In this document: positions 29,090 through 38,564 of the stretch, piece after piece
Numbering within the stretch: the first letter of the stretch is position 1
Layout of the letters: every line of letters begins with the position of its first letter
DNA from: Micrasema longulum
Taxonomy: Eukaryota; Arthropoda; Insecta; Trichoptera; Brachycentridae
DNA length: 64,000 bases
Reading direction: 5' to 3'
NCBI GenBank assembly: GCA_022494885.1
Contig: JAGVSM010002639.1
Location: 1 to 64,000, forward strand
Position numbers and translations under genes: made by a program
The notes under the pieces: model-generated
The model's input: only the letters and a program-made list of their open reading frames with translations
Told to the model about the DNA's origin: nothing
Databases searched by the model: none

Positions 29090-29480
29090 ACTAATAGTAT
29101 AGGAACATTTTTAAAAAATCACAAAAACGAAGTCCATAAATATGATAAATCTGGGATGTACCAATTAATTGTAATGATTGCGATTCAATGTACATTGGAA
29201 AAACTAAAAGAAACTTTAATATTAGAGTAAAAAAACACTTAAGATGCTTAAATAATAATAATTTTTCTGAATTCGCAAATCGTCTGATGGAAAATAATTA
29301 TAACATCAATAAAGAGACTAGATTAAAAGTACTTCATGTTGAAAATAAAATATTAAAATTAGACAACTTAGAAATCTAAGAAATTAAAAAAGCGATTTAT
29401 AATAAGAAAAAAATAATTAATAACCAAATAAACAATATTTATTTTAGTCCACTCCTGTCTAGCTTCGAAAATAATCATAT
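29090..29480 (+). pseudogene. Penelope-like element, GIY-YIG endonuclease remnant
   Basis: After FLKNHKNEVHKYDKSGMYQL a 1-bp frameshift leads to NCNDCDSMYIGKTKRNFNIR, VKKHLRCLNNNNFSEFANRL, MENNYNINKETRLKVLHVEN and KILKLDNLEI-stop, then EIKKAIYNKKK. G-[MI]-Y-x10-11-Y-[IV]-G followed by an arginine (R in NIRVKKH), a conserved histidine and a later N-rich region is the GIY-YIG endonuclease fold that Penelope-like retroelements carry at the C-terminus. The RT is absent. A hammerhead-like motif lies about 200 bp downstream, as expected of these elements. Confidence 0.75.
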
Positions 29481-29587
29481 CAAATTACCACCCTTTTAGG
29501 GGAAAAAAAAGACTTGATTTATTGGCCCACATGTAGTATTTAGTAAACATGATAAAAATAAAATAGGAAAGAATTCAGTAGTTACGT

Positions 29588-29630
29588 AAACCGTGACGAA
29601 GAAGCTTGTTTGCTTTAAAACCGGTCAGTG
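29588..29630 (+). ncRNA. hammerhead-like motif downstream of Penelope-like ORF
   Basis: GTGACGA (consensus CTGANGA), stem II AAGC...GCTT, AAAA where GAAA is expected, self-complementary ACCGGT and C (NUH = GTC). Same layout as the intact-core motif at 49453. Two core substitutions make activity unlikely. Confidence 0.45.
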
Positions 29631-29639
29631 GAGAAAAAA

Positions 29640-30282
29640 AATATATAAAAAAATTGGTGCTTAAAATAAAAGTTTTATTTATTTTATTAAAGAAAACTCC
29701 TTCAAGAAAACCATCTTACCCAACACCGGAGATGAAATGACACTTCTTTTATTTTGGAAAAAAATGCAATTATTAGGAACATTATGTTATATGGGTATAC
29801 CTCTTATGCAATAATTTCTTTCCACAAGACATTTGGTACAGCGAACTTACGCTTTCAGAGCGCAAATGCCGTTTAAAATAACGTTTTCCCGTTTTTAGTA
29901 ACTTCATACATTCCGCAAATGGCAGAACCGGCAGCTAAGTCACCATTCTTTTGATCTAGAATGACTAAATGACTCTAAGCAATAAATGGAAGCAGCATCT
30001 TTATCTCCGGAACCAATCAGACCATTTTTTGCAAGAGGATGATGATTAACAGATTTGTTTTCATCGGATGCTAGATAGCATACTCGTATGCCATCTCACA
30101 TAGGAACATGTCGTCTAAAATAATTTATAATATTTTAATAATTAATAAATACATTTGAACTGTTAAATATAGTATTAATTTAGTTCTACGCTCGTTAAAT
30201 CAAATCAACATTTTTCTTCTATCTCAGGCTGATAGGAAAACATCACGTACTACGATTACCTATAAAAATATATGAAATGGAC
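29640..30282. other. no gene recognised
   Basis: AT-rich sequence after the Penelope-like remnant; no frame or repeat partner identified. Confidence 0.3.
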
Positions 30283-30607
30283 TTAGAATAATTATTTGTA
30301 TTTTCAAAATCAATATGGATAATGTAGAGAAATGTTTTCATACATAAATGTAAAAAAGAAATTTGATAAAAATATGTTAGTAGAAAAACGCGACGTGTTT
30401 GGCCTTGGTTGTTGTGACGTCAAGATTCATGAAATCGTTCCACACAAATTTCAATGGCAGGAACAAATAAACGTGAATCGTGACGTATTAGGGGCGCGGC
30501 CAATGGAATCACCGTTTTTGCGGGAATTCAAAATTACAAATTTAAAAGTATTTTTTATGCTACAAATAATTGGCAATTTTTTTTTACTGGATAGTATTTT
30601 ATAGACC
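30283..30607. repeat. E-related repeat: leader block plus right arm
   Basis: 30283-30400 matches 14620-14740. 30400-30607 (GACGTGTTTGGCCTTGGTTG, AACAAATAAACGTGAATCGT, GACGTATTAGGGGCGCGGCC, TTTTTTACTGGATAGTATTT) matches the right arm of E at 55860-56029 and the reverse complement of its left arm. The 90-codon frame at 30332-30604 lies across it and is not supported as a gene. Confidence 0.6.
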
Positions 30608-30887
30608 TTCATTACTTTATAAAGGTAAAAAAAAAGTGATATTTCCCTATAGTTTCTATATCAAAAGAATTGAAACTTATACGTCAAATAATTTTGAAAG
30701 CACAGGTTTTTCACTGGCGTCACACGAGGTCTGATGGTAAAATATTTGGGGACATAACCCCGTCATCACTGGCGGCGCCGCGTGGTTTTATACGGAATTT
30801 TGACCACCATACCATCTCAGCTACTATACCATCTTAGACTATCCTCCCCTACTGGGAGTAGACATGATATATTGATTTAAAGGTGGT

Positions 30888-30962
30888 TTTTACAGTACAA
30901 TATTTCATTGGCACCTGAGGCGGAAAACTGATCACCTAACCTTCAATAGATGATCAATATAC
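30888..30962 (+). repeat. short dispersed repeat, copy 2
   Basis: CAATATTTCATTGGCACCTG, AGGCGGAAAACTGATCACCT; diverged partner of 17230-17312. Confidence 0.35.
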
Positions 30963-31024
30963 GGTGCATTTTGATGTACATATGATGTACACATTTATTC
31001 CTCACATTGATACCATCACTAGTA

Positions 31025-31910
31025 TACGGCGATGAAATGTCTTGGATATTTGCAGCGAACTGAAAAGGATTTTAATTCTATCACTACCCTCAAAGTGCTA
31101 TTTACTGCCTTGGTTAGAAGTAATTTAGAATTCAATTCAACAATTTGGTCACCCTATTACAATGTTCATATTTTAAAGTTAGAAAGAGTGCAACGTAAAT
31201 TCCTCAGATTCATCAAATACAAACTTAATATACCCATTGAAAATATTGATTACGATAATTTATTATGTACACTACACATGTCAACTCTTTGTAAAAGAAG
31301 AATTATAAATGATTTATTAAATTTATATAAAATAGCAAATGGCGTATTAGACGTCCCGGAATCCACTGGTGTTATCAGCTTAAAAGTACCTGTTCGAAAT
31401 ACTCGGCAGCTAACGTTATTTTTTTAATCTCCTGGGAGTCACAATTATTATTACAATTCACCAATACCTAGACTACACCGACCAGCGGCCAGCGGCTAGG
31501 TAACGAGTATGGTGAAGTTGATATATTTCGTCTGTCTTTATATAAATATAGGTTAAGTATTCAAAAGGTTATAAATTAATTTGTATAAAATTTCTTAATA
31601 TTGTTCTTTTTTCTCATGTATCTCTATAATAATGTATGAACTTATATGTATGTATATCTACATGTACGTGTGTATGTTTTCATATGTAAATTTATAAAAT
31701 ATATTTCTATGTACCCTATACCTATGTTGGTACATTTCCTTATTTTGACTTATTATTGTATCTTTTAGTTTTTCTTGTGTTATCTTTTTATTTTAACTAT
31801 TATTTTAAATAAATTTACATACTTATGTTTCACTGCTGCACTTGAATGTAATTTCTAATATATGTAAAAGCCCGTAGGGCGTGTAAATTAATTAATTAAT
31901 AAATATGCAG
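31025..31910 (+). pseudogene. J4 LINE C-terminal region and 3' UTR
   Basis: Open frame 31032-31427: CLGYLQRTEKDFNSITTLKV, LFTALVRSNLEFNSTIWSPY, YNVHILKLERVQRKFLRFIK, MSTLCKRRIINDLLNLYKIA, NGVLDVPESTGVISLKVPVR and NTRQLTLFF-stop. The stop is premature: degenerate H.YNSPIPRL..R-like codons continue to about 31480. The 3' UTR ends TGTAAAAGCCCGTAGGGCG with (TTAA)n. Jockey/CR1-type, 5'-truncated. Confidence 0.85.
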
Positions 31911-31914
31911 TACC

Positions 31915-32520
31915 CTATGTACCACCTGGTGCGGATAAGGACATGACGACTGTCACCACATGGCACTGAACTGAACTAGTCTATGCAAAACGATTTTTCT
32001 ATTTTATTTTATTTTATCCAAAACGCCACTACGTCACGCAAAGTAATTCACAAAACAGCTATGCGGCTCGATGTTCGCATAAGAAAATGTTAAAAGTAAT
32101 CTTAGACGATTACCATAAATTTGTATTAGGTACGTACTCCGGCATAATATCCCAACAAATCAAGGCGAGAGATTTTCGTCACGGGAGTATCTCTGAGTAC
32201 TTTAAAACGACGAAAATGAATCATAGATTATCGTTTAATTCAACAGATCCGCGTCTTATTTCCAAAGAAAAAATATCTTATTAGACGAAAATTGTATTTT
32301 CACATATTTGATATGGAATAAAATAATATTTTATTAAATTTATATTTGAAGCACTAACTTAGTTGTTATTCATTATAATCATAACCACTTTTTTTTTTCA
32401 TTTTCTACCAACAGATTTCAAAGCTACACGAGCTTCTTTATCAAGGTCTAATTTACTGATTTTTAATTCAATTTTCGATTTCAATTCAATTTATTTATTC
32501 ATCTATATGTACATTACAAA
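31915..32520. other. no gene recognised
   Basis: The 65-codon forward frame at 32087-32284 (MLKVILDDYHKFVLGTYSGI) shows no motif that I recognise. Otherwise AT-rich. Confidence 0.3.
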
Positions 32521-32524
32521 ATAG

Positions 32525-32675
32525 TCAAGGTTGCAAGACGCTTGACTCACACACATAAGGTTTTGCGTTCGGTTCCCGGTGAGAACACAAAAAATAAATG
32601 TAAATTTTCTCAAGCCTGGGTGTAATTCACCACTGTAATTGGGCCTCCTGGTTTGTAGTGGTGCAAAAAAATTAA
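32525..32675 (+). mobile_element. tRNA-derived SINE (T-SINE 1)
   Basis: GCAAGACGCTTGACTCACAC (box A region), TGCGTTCGGTTCCCGGTGAG (box B, one mismatch from GGTTCGANTCC), TTTTCTCAAGCCTGGGTGTA, ATTCACCACTGTAATTGGGC, CTCCTGG and GTGGTGCAAAAAA. Same family as 9452-9628; the first bases of the head are lost. Confidence 0.7.
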
Positions 32676-32689
32676 ATTAAATAAAATAA

Positions 32690-33077
32690 AATATAGAAAT
32701 AACAACTATAAAAAGACAGTAAAATAAGGTATATATGAAAATAACACTTAGGTATACATAATCTTGAAAATAATAATGTTAAAAAAGTAAGAGAATCTTG
32801 TAACGAAAAACTCCCCGGGAGACGTGAAAAATGTCTATGTCCAAAGTAATATTATTCAACATAGAGATAGCCCTTCCAACAGGCATAGCCATTGGCAGGT
32901 TGGGTCCTGTATATTGGAATGTGAAACCGTCTATGTTAATGCCGCTAAGGTAATTATCCGAACATACCTTTATACATTTCCAAACCTTTAAAAAAGCAAA
33001 TACATTAAAAACTTTAAGCAACACTTTTGTACGCAGTAATTTGGAGTTAGCATCCGTTGTGTGGAGCCCACAAAACA
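32690..33077 (-). other. 102-codon reverse frame, unidentified
   Basis: Frame 33087-32779 on the minus strand includes CSDNYLSGINIDGFTFQYTG and PNLPMAMPVGRAISMLNNIT. It has less low-complexity bias than most frames here, but I recognise no family and no promoter or splice context. It could be a transposon fragment or chance. Confidence 0.2.
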
Positions 33078-33256
33078 TAACGAACATAGAAAGGATTGAA
33101 AATGTTCAACGAAATTTTTAAAAATACCTAGATTATAAAAACAATAAAACTCTTTGTACTTACAGCCAATCTGCCAAACAAAATGGATTTTTTACCCTTG
33201 AAAATAGACGCACTGTATCTGAATTATGCTATTTACATAAATTATTTACACAGTAT
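33078..33256 (+). pseudogene. J6 LINE coding fragment
   Basis: NIERIENVQRNF-stop-KYLDY, then QSAKQNGFFTLENRRTVSEL and CYLHKLFTQY: the ERVQ..FL..L / TLE.RR....L.FLYK segment of jockey/CR1-type ORF2. Interrupted by a stop, truncated both sides. Confidence 0.65.
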
Positions 33257-33319
33257 CGGGGAGGCCTCAAATAAAAAAACAGTCGTATAATTTTTTTTCA
33301 ATCAATAAAAAATACCTAT

Positions 33320-33570
33320 TATTTTTATTTTATTTTATTTGGGATTTTTACAGCTATTACATAAATAAAATAAGTAGAAAAATATTACCAATACTTAGCC
33401 AATTTAAAAAATCCACTGTAAATCTAATGACACATAATATATAAGAAAAGAGTTAACGTAATTGTATGTGTGTGACGTTTGTATTCATGTGTATGTTAAT
33501 GTGTGTACGCGTAAATGAATGAGGGAGAGGGTGCGTGTGTGTGGGTGCGTAAGTATAAAAAAATGACTGT
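33320..33570 (-). mobile_element. J3 LINE 3' UTR, minus strand
   Basis: Starts with TTTTATTTTATTTTATTTGG (reverse of the J3 tail) and contains a GT-rich block ending GTGTGTGTGGGTGCG that is the reverse complement of the J3 UTR ACCCACACACCCACCTTCTC. Confidence 0.55.
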
Positions 33571-34338
33571 TTAAAACTTGTAAATATATTAAAAACGATA
33601 CAAGAAAGAGCTTGGTAAAAAGTTTGAAACCTTTTTGTTAAAATTTAAACCAAGAAATGTTATAAATTATATTTTTTAAAAGGATGTTAGATTTCAAAAC
33701 ATTATTCTGAAAAATTAGCATTTTATTTTAAAATTGAACAGATAAACTGATTATATTTATTTACTAAGAATGTCTACCCTTCCATATTCCGATTTTAAAA
33801 ATAGTCCCCATTTCCGTCAACAAAATATTGTATCTTTGGAAATTTTTCATCTACAAATATTAATTTCGAACTGGCTGCAAACTCCGCCATCGGCCGCGGA
33901 AAAATAATAAATCGGGGAAATTCGGACCGGACGGGAAAAATCCCTTCGGCTCAAATACGGAGAAAAGTGTATTCGAGTGTCGAGATTTCCACGGACAGGG
34001 GTAGTCAAGGTGAGTAGCGGGCCCTATATCTAATGCGAGAGGCAATGGACCGCGAGAGCCAATCGTGTGTGCCGAAGGACAGGGCCGGCCAAAGGAAACC
34101 AAACTCGGATATACATTATACAACGATATATATTGCCTTAGGTTTACGAATATATCTACATATTCGTAGGGAAGCGTACAGTGCGGGGTATCGCGGAAGA
34201 ACCACGTCTTAAAAGTTCCATGTTCCCGATTTCAATGGGAAGTTGACATTTATCTTCAATTTTATCTACAAAGTAAAATCAAGTTTTCAGTATGAAAAGC
34301 AGAACATTCATTATTTTTTTTCTTCTTCTAAACATGTT
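33571..34338. other. no gene recognised; GC-rich patch 33870-34110
   Basis: The reverse frame 34123-33860 (87 codons, proline-rich) coincides with GC-rich sequence and has no motif. An imperfect inverted repeat links 34228-34262 (TTCCCGATTTCAATGGGAAG) with 34866-34905 (CTTCCCATTGTAATCGGGAC), enclosing the element at 34339-34780. Confidence 0.35.
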
Positions 34339-34780
34339 CAATCGAACGTAGTTATGCAGAAAGCAGCCAGTCCACAATTTTGAAAAAAATAGATATTGAT
34401 GTTATCGGGTGCAGTAAGGTCAATTATATGTTCTGCTAACAACAGCCAGACCGCTTTCATACAAAAAAACTGTATTAATCACATTCTGAAAATGGTGTCG
34501 ATTACAAAAACGGCATTTTTCAATTTGCAGATAACATCCACAGTACTAGAAAAATCATACGGTTCTTTAAAAATCATTAAAACTGGTCAAATACATTATT
34601 AGATTCTTGTTTGTCATATTAAAAAAAAACTAATGTTTTCATTGTTTATCATTTGTTAAAGTCAAAAATATTCACAAAAACTGTAGTGTAGATATGATTA
34701 TTCACTTTTTTCACAAAACTGCTATCATCTCAGTTTCACTTTTCTATGGCTGGCTGCTTTCTACATAACTACGTTCAATT
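34339..34780. mobile_element. terminal-inverted-repeat element with small ORF
   Basis: Left end CAATCGAACGTAGTTATGCA then GAAAGCAGCCAG; right end CTGGCTGCTTTCTACATAAC then TACGTTCAATT. Arms are about 32 bp, nearly complementary. A third end-like copy is at 23840. Inside is a 68-codon frame (34396-34602: NNSQTAFIQKNCINHILKMV, TKTAFFNLQITSTVLEKSYG) which reads like protein but is unidentified; it could be a transposase scrap. Superfamily unknown. Confidence 0.55.
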
Positions 34781-34785
34781 AAAGG

Positions 34786-35826
34786 TTACCGACGAAGATA
34801 CTTTAAATGTTCATGCAAATATACTCATTTTTGTACACAAATATCGGTTTTTCTTTATATACAGTCGAAGATAACTCTCTTAACTTCCCATTGTAATCGG
34901 GACTCATGTCTCACAGTTTTGGCAGAACTGAACGTTCCGCAGGTGTTGTGGTGATTTCTGGTCGCCTTGCGATCGCTGATAATATATTTTAGTGAGGGCA
35001 ATTGTAATTTTTGGATCTTTACACCTTCTCTCTTCTAAGTCGTTTGCCCTTGGCAGAGCAGTCGTGGTCGCATTGGTAAAAGGGAAGCACGTCGTTACGA
35101 TCTACTTCTATCTTCAGCGCTTCTGGAGACCCCCTGAAGAGGGACGCCAGTCGCTTCTGTCACTAAGTCTGTCTATTTGGTAGGACTTCTTCTGCGAGAT
35201 CAAGCTCCCTTTACTCGTCCTTGTACCTACTACTAATCGTTCCATATTGTATCTTCGTCTCGTTATTACTTACTGGTTAAGTAATTATACAAATTATTCG
35301 TGTCGTCGCACGCGCCTATTCAAGCGCAAGTACCTTGCTTAACCCATCATTCCAGAAGCCTGACCGCGAGAAGAATAAGATCCATAAGGTGGAGGACTCC
35401 AATATAAGGTGAGTGTCTGTTGTCATTTTGTATTGGAGTTTAGAACAGAACGTTAATAACGCGATTTGCAACCAAAACATATAGACCCACTAACTAGCTA
35501 CCTGTTAATCGACACTTGATATAAAAAGTATATACATATAATTTTAAAAAAATAATGAAGCCGTATTTTGCTAAAACAGGCCAAAATTATATTGAGAAAA
35601 AAGATTATTTAACAGTATATAATTACTATGTGTTGAATTTTGATTTTCAATACCTGAAAGATATTTTGATATAATTCAAATATATTGTATTTGGCTTAAT
35701 AACACGACGATACAGCGCCGTTTACTGAGGATTTTTTTAGCTTAGTTTTCTACAAAACTACATAAGTAAATTTTTTTAAAGTTGTAATATGTTTTGGCGG
35801 TTCAATTCGACAAAATGCCCTTCTTA
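34786..35826. other. no gene recognised; possible exon-like segment
   Basis: 34910-35407 is GC-richer and ends with ATAAGGTGAGTG (35404-35415), a strong match to a 5' splice site (AG/GTRAGT). A 63-codon frame (34992-35183) lies in it without motif. Unsupported as a gene without transcript data. Confidence 0.25.
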
Positions 35827-35875
35827 CTGACCTCCCCGGTGTAGTGGTTAAGACGCTTGACTCACGCACGGAAGA
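35827..35875 (+). mobile_element. T-SINE 1 head (left part of split copy)
   Basis: CTGACCTCCCCGGTGTAGTG, GTTAAGACGCTTGACTCACG: tRNA-like head with box A. The box B and body appear at 36126 after two other repeats. Confidence 0.65.
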
Positions 35876-36002
35876 TAATTAACGATAACAAACTAAAATC
35901 CTAACCGCCTATGCGCTCTGTAGCATCAGGGCGTGTTGGGATGTTTATTGTACAGCGCCTTTGAGGTGATTTTCCACAAAAATGGCACTTAAAAAAATAT
36001 CT
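35876..36002 (+). mobile_element. L2-like 3' tail
   Basis: CCGCCTATGCGCTCTGTAGC, AGGGCGTGTTGGGATGTTTA, CAGCGCCTTTGAGGTGATTT and ACAAAAATGGCACTTAA. Same structure as 22440-22620. Sits between the two halves of the SINE. Confidence 0.6.
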
Positions 36003-36112
36003 GGGCTGGTATTCCAAACGCTCTCGCGGCCGTATAATCTCGTGTGTTTACATACAAAATACACGAGAAAAATTGTTTTCTCGTGCCGCGAGAGTGGTTC
36101 AAAATAGCACCC
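36003..36112. mobile_element. small inverted-repeat element (MITE), copy C
   Basis: GGGCTGGTATTCCAAACGCT, CTCGCGGCCGTATAATCTCG, ACACGAGAAAAATTGTTTTC, TCGTGCCGCGAGAGTGGTTC, AAAATAGCACCC. Terminal and internal complementarity give a near-complete foldback. Same family as 12177-12288. Confidence 0.75.
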
Positions 36113-36125
36113 TTGGAACAGATAA

Positions 36126-36262
36126 ATAAATTATGGGCTCGACTCCCGGTGAGAACACAAATATAAAATGTGATTTTTCTTAAGCCTGAGTGTTATGTGC
36201 TGTCATTCAGTCATTCACCAATGAATTTGGGCTTCCTGGCCTGTTTTTGTGGAAAAACACAA
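36126..36262 (+). mobile_element. T-SINE 1 body (right part of split copy)
   Basis: ATGGGCTCGACTCCCGGTGA (box B), TTTTTCTTAAGCCTGAGTGT, TTCACCAATGAATTTGGGCT and TCCTGGCCTGTTTTTGTGGA, then an A-rich end. Confidence 0.65.
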
Positions 36263-36284
36263 TTATAACATTATAATTCATTAT

Positions 36285-36366
36285 AATGGGTGTCCTATAC
36301 TAATATGCACAAAAATTGACAATATATTTTGTACGTACTGTTTGTTTACCCAATAAAATAAACAAT
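36285..36366 (+). mobile_element. J5 LINE 3' UTR scrap
   Basis: ACTAATATGCACAAAAATTG and GTACGTACTGTTTGTTTACC, CAATAAAATAAAC: equals the 3' end of the J5 copy (39240-39305). Confidence 0.6.
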
Positions 36367-36821
36367 CTGAAGTTATGACCACCCACGGTACGTGGACCCC
36401 TATACAAGAGATATGCTTACAAAGTTGTAAATGGAATTAGTGTAAGGGATTCGGGACCAAACCGGGGCTTTAAAAAGGAAACCGATTTTATATTTACAAG
36501 ACAGCACTTTCACTCTTTAGGTATGCAAAACATTATATTATAAAAAAAATCTAAATGTCTCTACCTGTTTCTAGGAAAAACATTTTCGTTTACGGATACA
36601 AAGTCAATCTAGAAAACGTGGTTCTAGTGGAATACAAAAGTTTAAAAGTAACCAAAGTTAAAAAACATCACTATCCTTCTATTATCTGCACCTCATGGTG
36701 TGAAGGGCACTGCATTGGTACTTAAACCGATATTGAGTATCTCGATCACTTGTTACAGATATGAGAGCATAGTGATTAGTCTTTTTTTAGGAATTCCACC
36801 CTAATGGTAAAAAATAATACA
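36367..36821. other. no gene recognised
   Basis: Mixed sequence; GGGACCAAACCGGGGC at 36451-36466 resembles the box-B end of a tRNA-like SINE but without a box A. Confidence 0.3.
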
Positions 36822-37794
36822 TGGGGTTTTCCAATATGAGGTTTCATTTTGAATAGCCCGCTATTTGGGCAGCTGTCACTTTTGAAGCTGTCATCTTTTG
36901 ACATTAGAGAAGTAAAAACTACGCCATTACTAAAAATGGAACGATAAACGCTGCAACAACGCATTGACATTGTTAAAATTCAGTACAAAAATGGTGAAAA
37001 TTTTGCAGTCACAGTTCGCAAAACTTAAGCACTTTTGGGTCGTCGTGAAGCATCTTCTCGGCCGGCAGTAGTGAAACTGGTGAAAAAATTTGAGATGCTG
37101 GGACAAGTTAGTGATGTGAAGAATCGAAAACGTCTGCGTCGCTCAAGAACTGAGAATATTGCTGCTGTAGCCGTTTGTGTTTGTCGATTCCTTGTCGATC
37201 TTTGGAATTAGGCATTCCACAAACGACATTTCACTGTATTTTGCCTAAAGACTCAAGTCTTAAAGTTCAGTTAACTCAAGAATTCAAGCCGGCCGATCAC
37301 CAGCAACGTCGTATCTTCGGTGATTGGGTCATTGAAATGCATCAAAATGATCCGGATTTTCATCGAAAAATCATCTTTAGTGATGAGGCCCATTTTACCT
37401 CGGAAGCTACGTTGATAAACAGAATTGTCGAGTTTGGGGCTCGGAAAAACCAAGAATGATTGTTGAAAAGCCTATCCATCCTCAACGTGTCACTTTTTGG
37501 TGCAGTTTTTGGGCTGGCGGTGTGATTGGACCTTACTTATTCGAAAGTGAGGCTGGTGCAACTGTTACGGTGAATGGATTGCGCTACCGAGCTATGATTG
37601 ATGATTTTTTATGGCCGGAATTGGAAGATATTGATGTGGACGACGTTTATTTTCAACAAGACGGCGCTACGTGCCACACAAGCAACAAAACCATCGCAAT
37701 TTTGCAAGAAAAGTTTCCAGACCGCGATATTCCTCGGAGAGGAATATCGCGGTCTGGAATCACAATTGGCCACCGAGATCTTGTGATTTAACAC
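36822..37794 (+). pseudogene. Tc1/mariner-superfamily transposase, broken
   Basis: Starts at a terminal-repeat-like GGGGTTTTCCAATATGAGGT. N-terminal helix-turn-helix region (about 36937 on): LQQRIDIVKIQYKNGENFAV, PAVVKLVKKFEMLGQVSDVK with stops and shifts. Frame 37175-37459: VQLTQEFKPADHQQRRIFGD, DFHRKIIFSDEAHFTSEA (first catalytic D in FSDEAHF). Frame 37456-37791: MIVEKPIHPQRVTFWCSFWA, GGVIGPYLFES, NGLRYRAMIDDFLWPELEDI and VYFQQDGATCHTS (second D). An inverted duplication (37715-37759) then destroys the frame; out of frame NWPPRSCDLT resumes and stops at 37794, before the third catalytic residue. Non-functional. Confidence 0.85.
37715..37759. repeat. 21-bp-arm perfect hairpin inside transposase
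   Basis: Arms 37715-37735 and 37739-37759 are exact reverse complements with the 3-nt loop GGA. The left arm is ordinary transposase coding (PDRDIPR); the right arm is its inverted copy and replaces the codons expected between PRRG and NWPPRS. Confidence 0.9.
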
Positions 37795-37986
37795 ATTTAT
37801 GTAACATGTGTTGGCGGTGTACTTTAAGAGAGGATTCTATTAAGTAAAAAACATTTATTGTTTTATTACAATGTACAGGGTCCAACTAAAGGGGCAAATA
37901 AGGGTGAGTTTTTGAATTCTATCTGCTGATTTATTAAAATTATATCGCTTTTATTTTTTATCCTATTTATTTCTAAAATTTCTAAT
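37795..37986 (+). repeat. dispersed repeat G (left part of split copy)
   Basis: ACATGTGTTGGCGGTGTACT, TAAGAGAGGATTCTATTAAG, TTATTACAATGTACAGGGTC, AAGGGTGAGTTTTTGAATTC and TATCTGCTGATTTATTAAAA, matching 47040-47225. Interrupted at 37986 and resumed at 38339. Confidence 0.75.
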
Positions 37987-38338
37987 AATATTTGTCTGAT
38001 TTATAAAGCGCCATTTTTGTGAAAAATCACCTCCAGGGCGCTTTACAATTGTATACCTAAACATACATTCTAACTAAACTAAAGTGATATATTATATTTT
38101 CATATTTAAAATTGAGGGTATGATAGTCTAAAGAAGTGAGATTTTAGTTGGGATCTGAACTGACTGGGACTGTCGATGATTCGTAAGTTTGAAGGCAATC
38201 GGTTCCAGGCAGAGGGGCCGGAAACGGCAAAAGCACGATCTCCAAATCTAGTGTTTGGGGAGCGCCCTAAGAGTAGATTTTCTTCGACATGTATTTCCCC
38301 TAATACAGTGGTCCGATAGGTGTTTTGGAGCCTATCTA
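37987..38338 (-). mobile_element. L2B LINE 3' end inserted in repeat G
   Basis: Begins with the L2 3' end in reverse (TTTATAAAGCGCCATTTTTG, AAATCACCTCCAGGGCGCTT), then the L2B UTR and the end of coding (FFR.SYPPF region, SWNRLPSNLRI). Compared with 18217-18845 about 48 bp are missing between GGGGAGCGCC and CTAAGAGTAG. Flanks TCTAAT (37981) and TCTAAC (38339) may be a short target duplication. Provides the empty site for the insertion at 17795. Confidence 0.8.
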
Positions 38339-38425
38339 TCTAACTTTGAACCTTTATGTCCTACATGTTTAACTTTTATGTTTTTTGATTGAAGAATTGT
38401 CAATAGATAATTTTAATACTGGATT
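38339..38425 (+). repeat. dispersed repeat G (right part of split copy)
   Basis: TTGAACCTTTATGTCCTACA, TGTTTAACTTTTATGTTTTT and AAGAATTGTCAATAGATAAT, matching 47235-47345 apart from a 40-bp stretch present only there. Confidence 0.7.
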
Positions 38426-38564
38426 ACTAATTACTGGAATTAAATATTAGTAAATGTCATTCATTTTGTATTTCGCGCAACGACGATCAGCTTTCCTTAC
38501 TCTTAAATAATACCCCGATCTCTATAACAGATAGTCAAATTTGCGACTTAGGTTAGGTTACAAA

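Noticed and set aside
33470..33550. GT-rich microsatellite as an independent feature
   Set aside because: It is the reverse complement of the CA-rich part of the J3 3' UTR.
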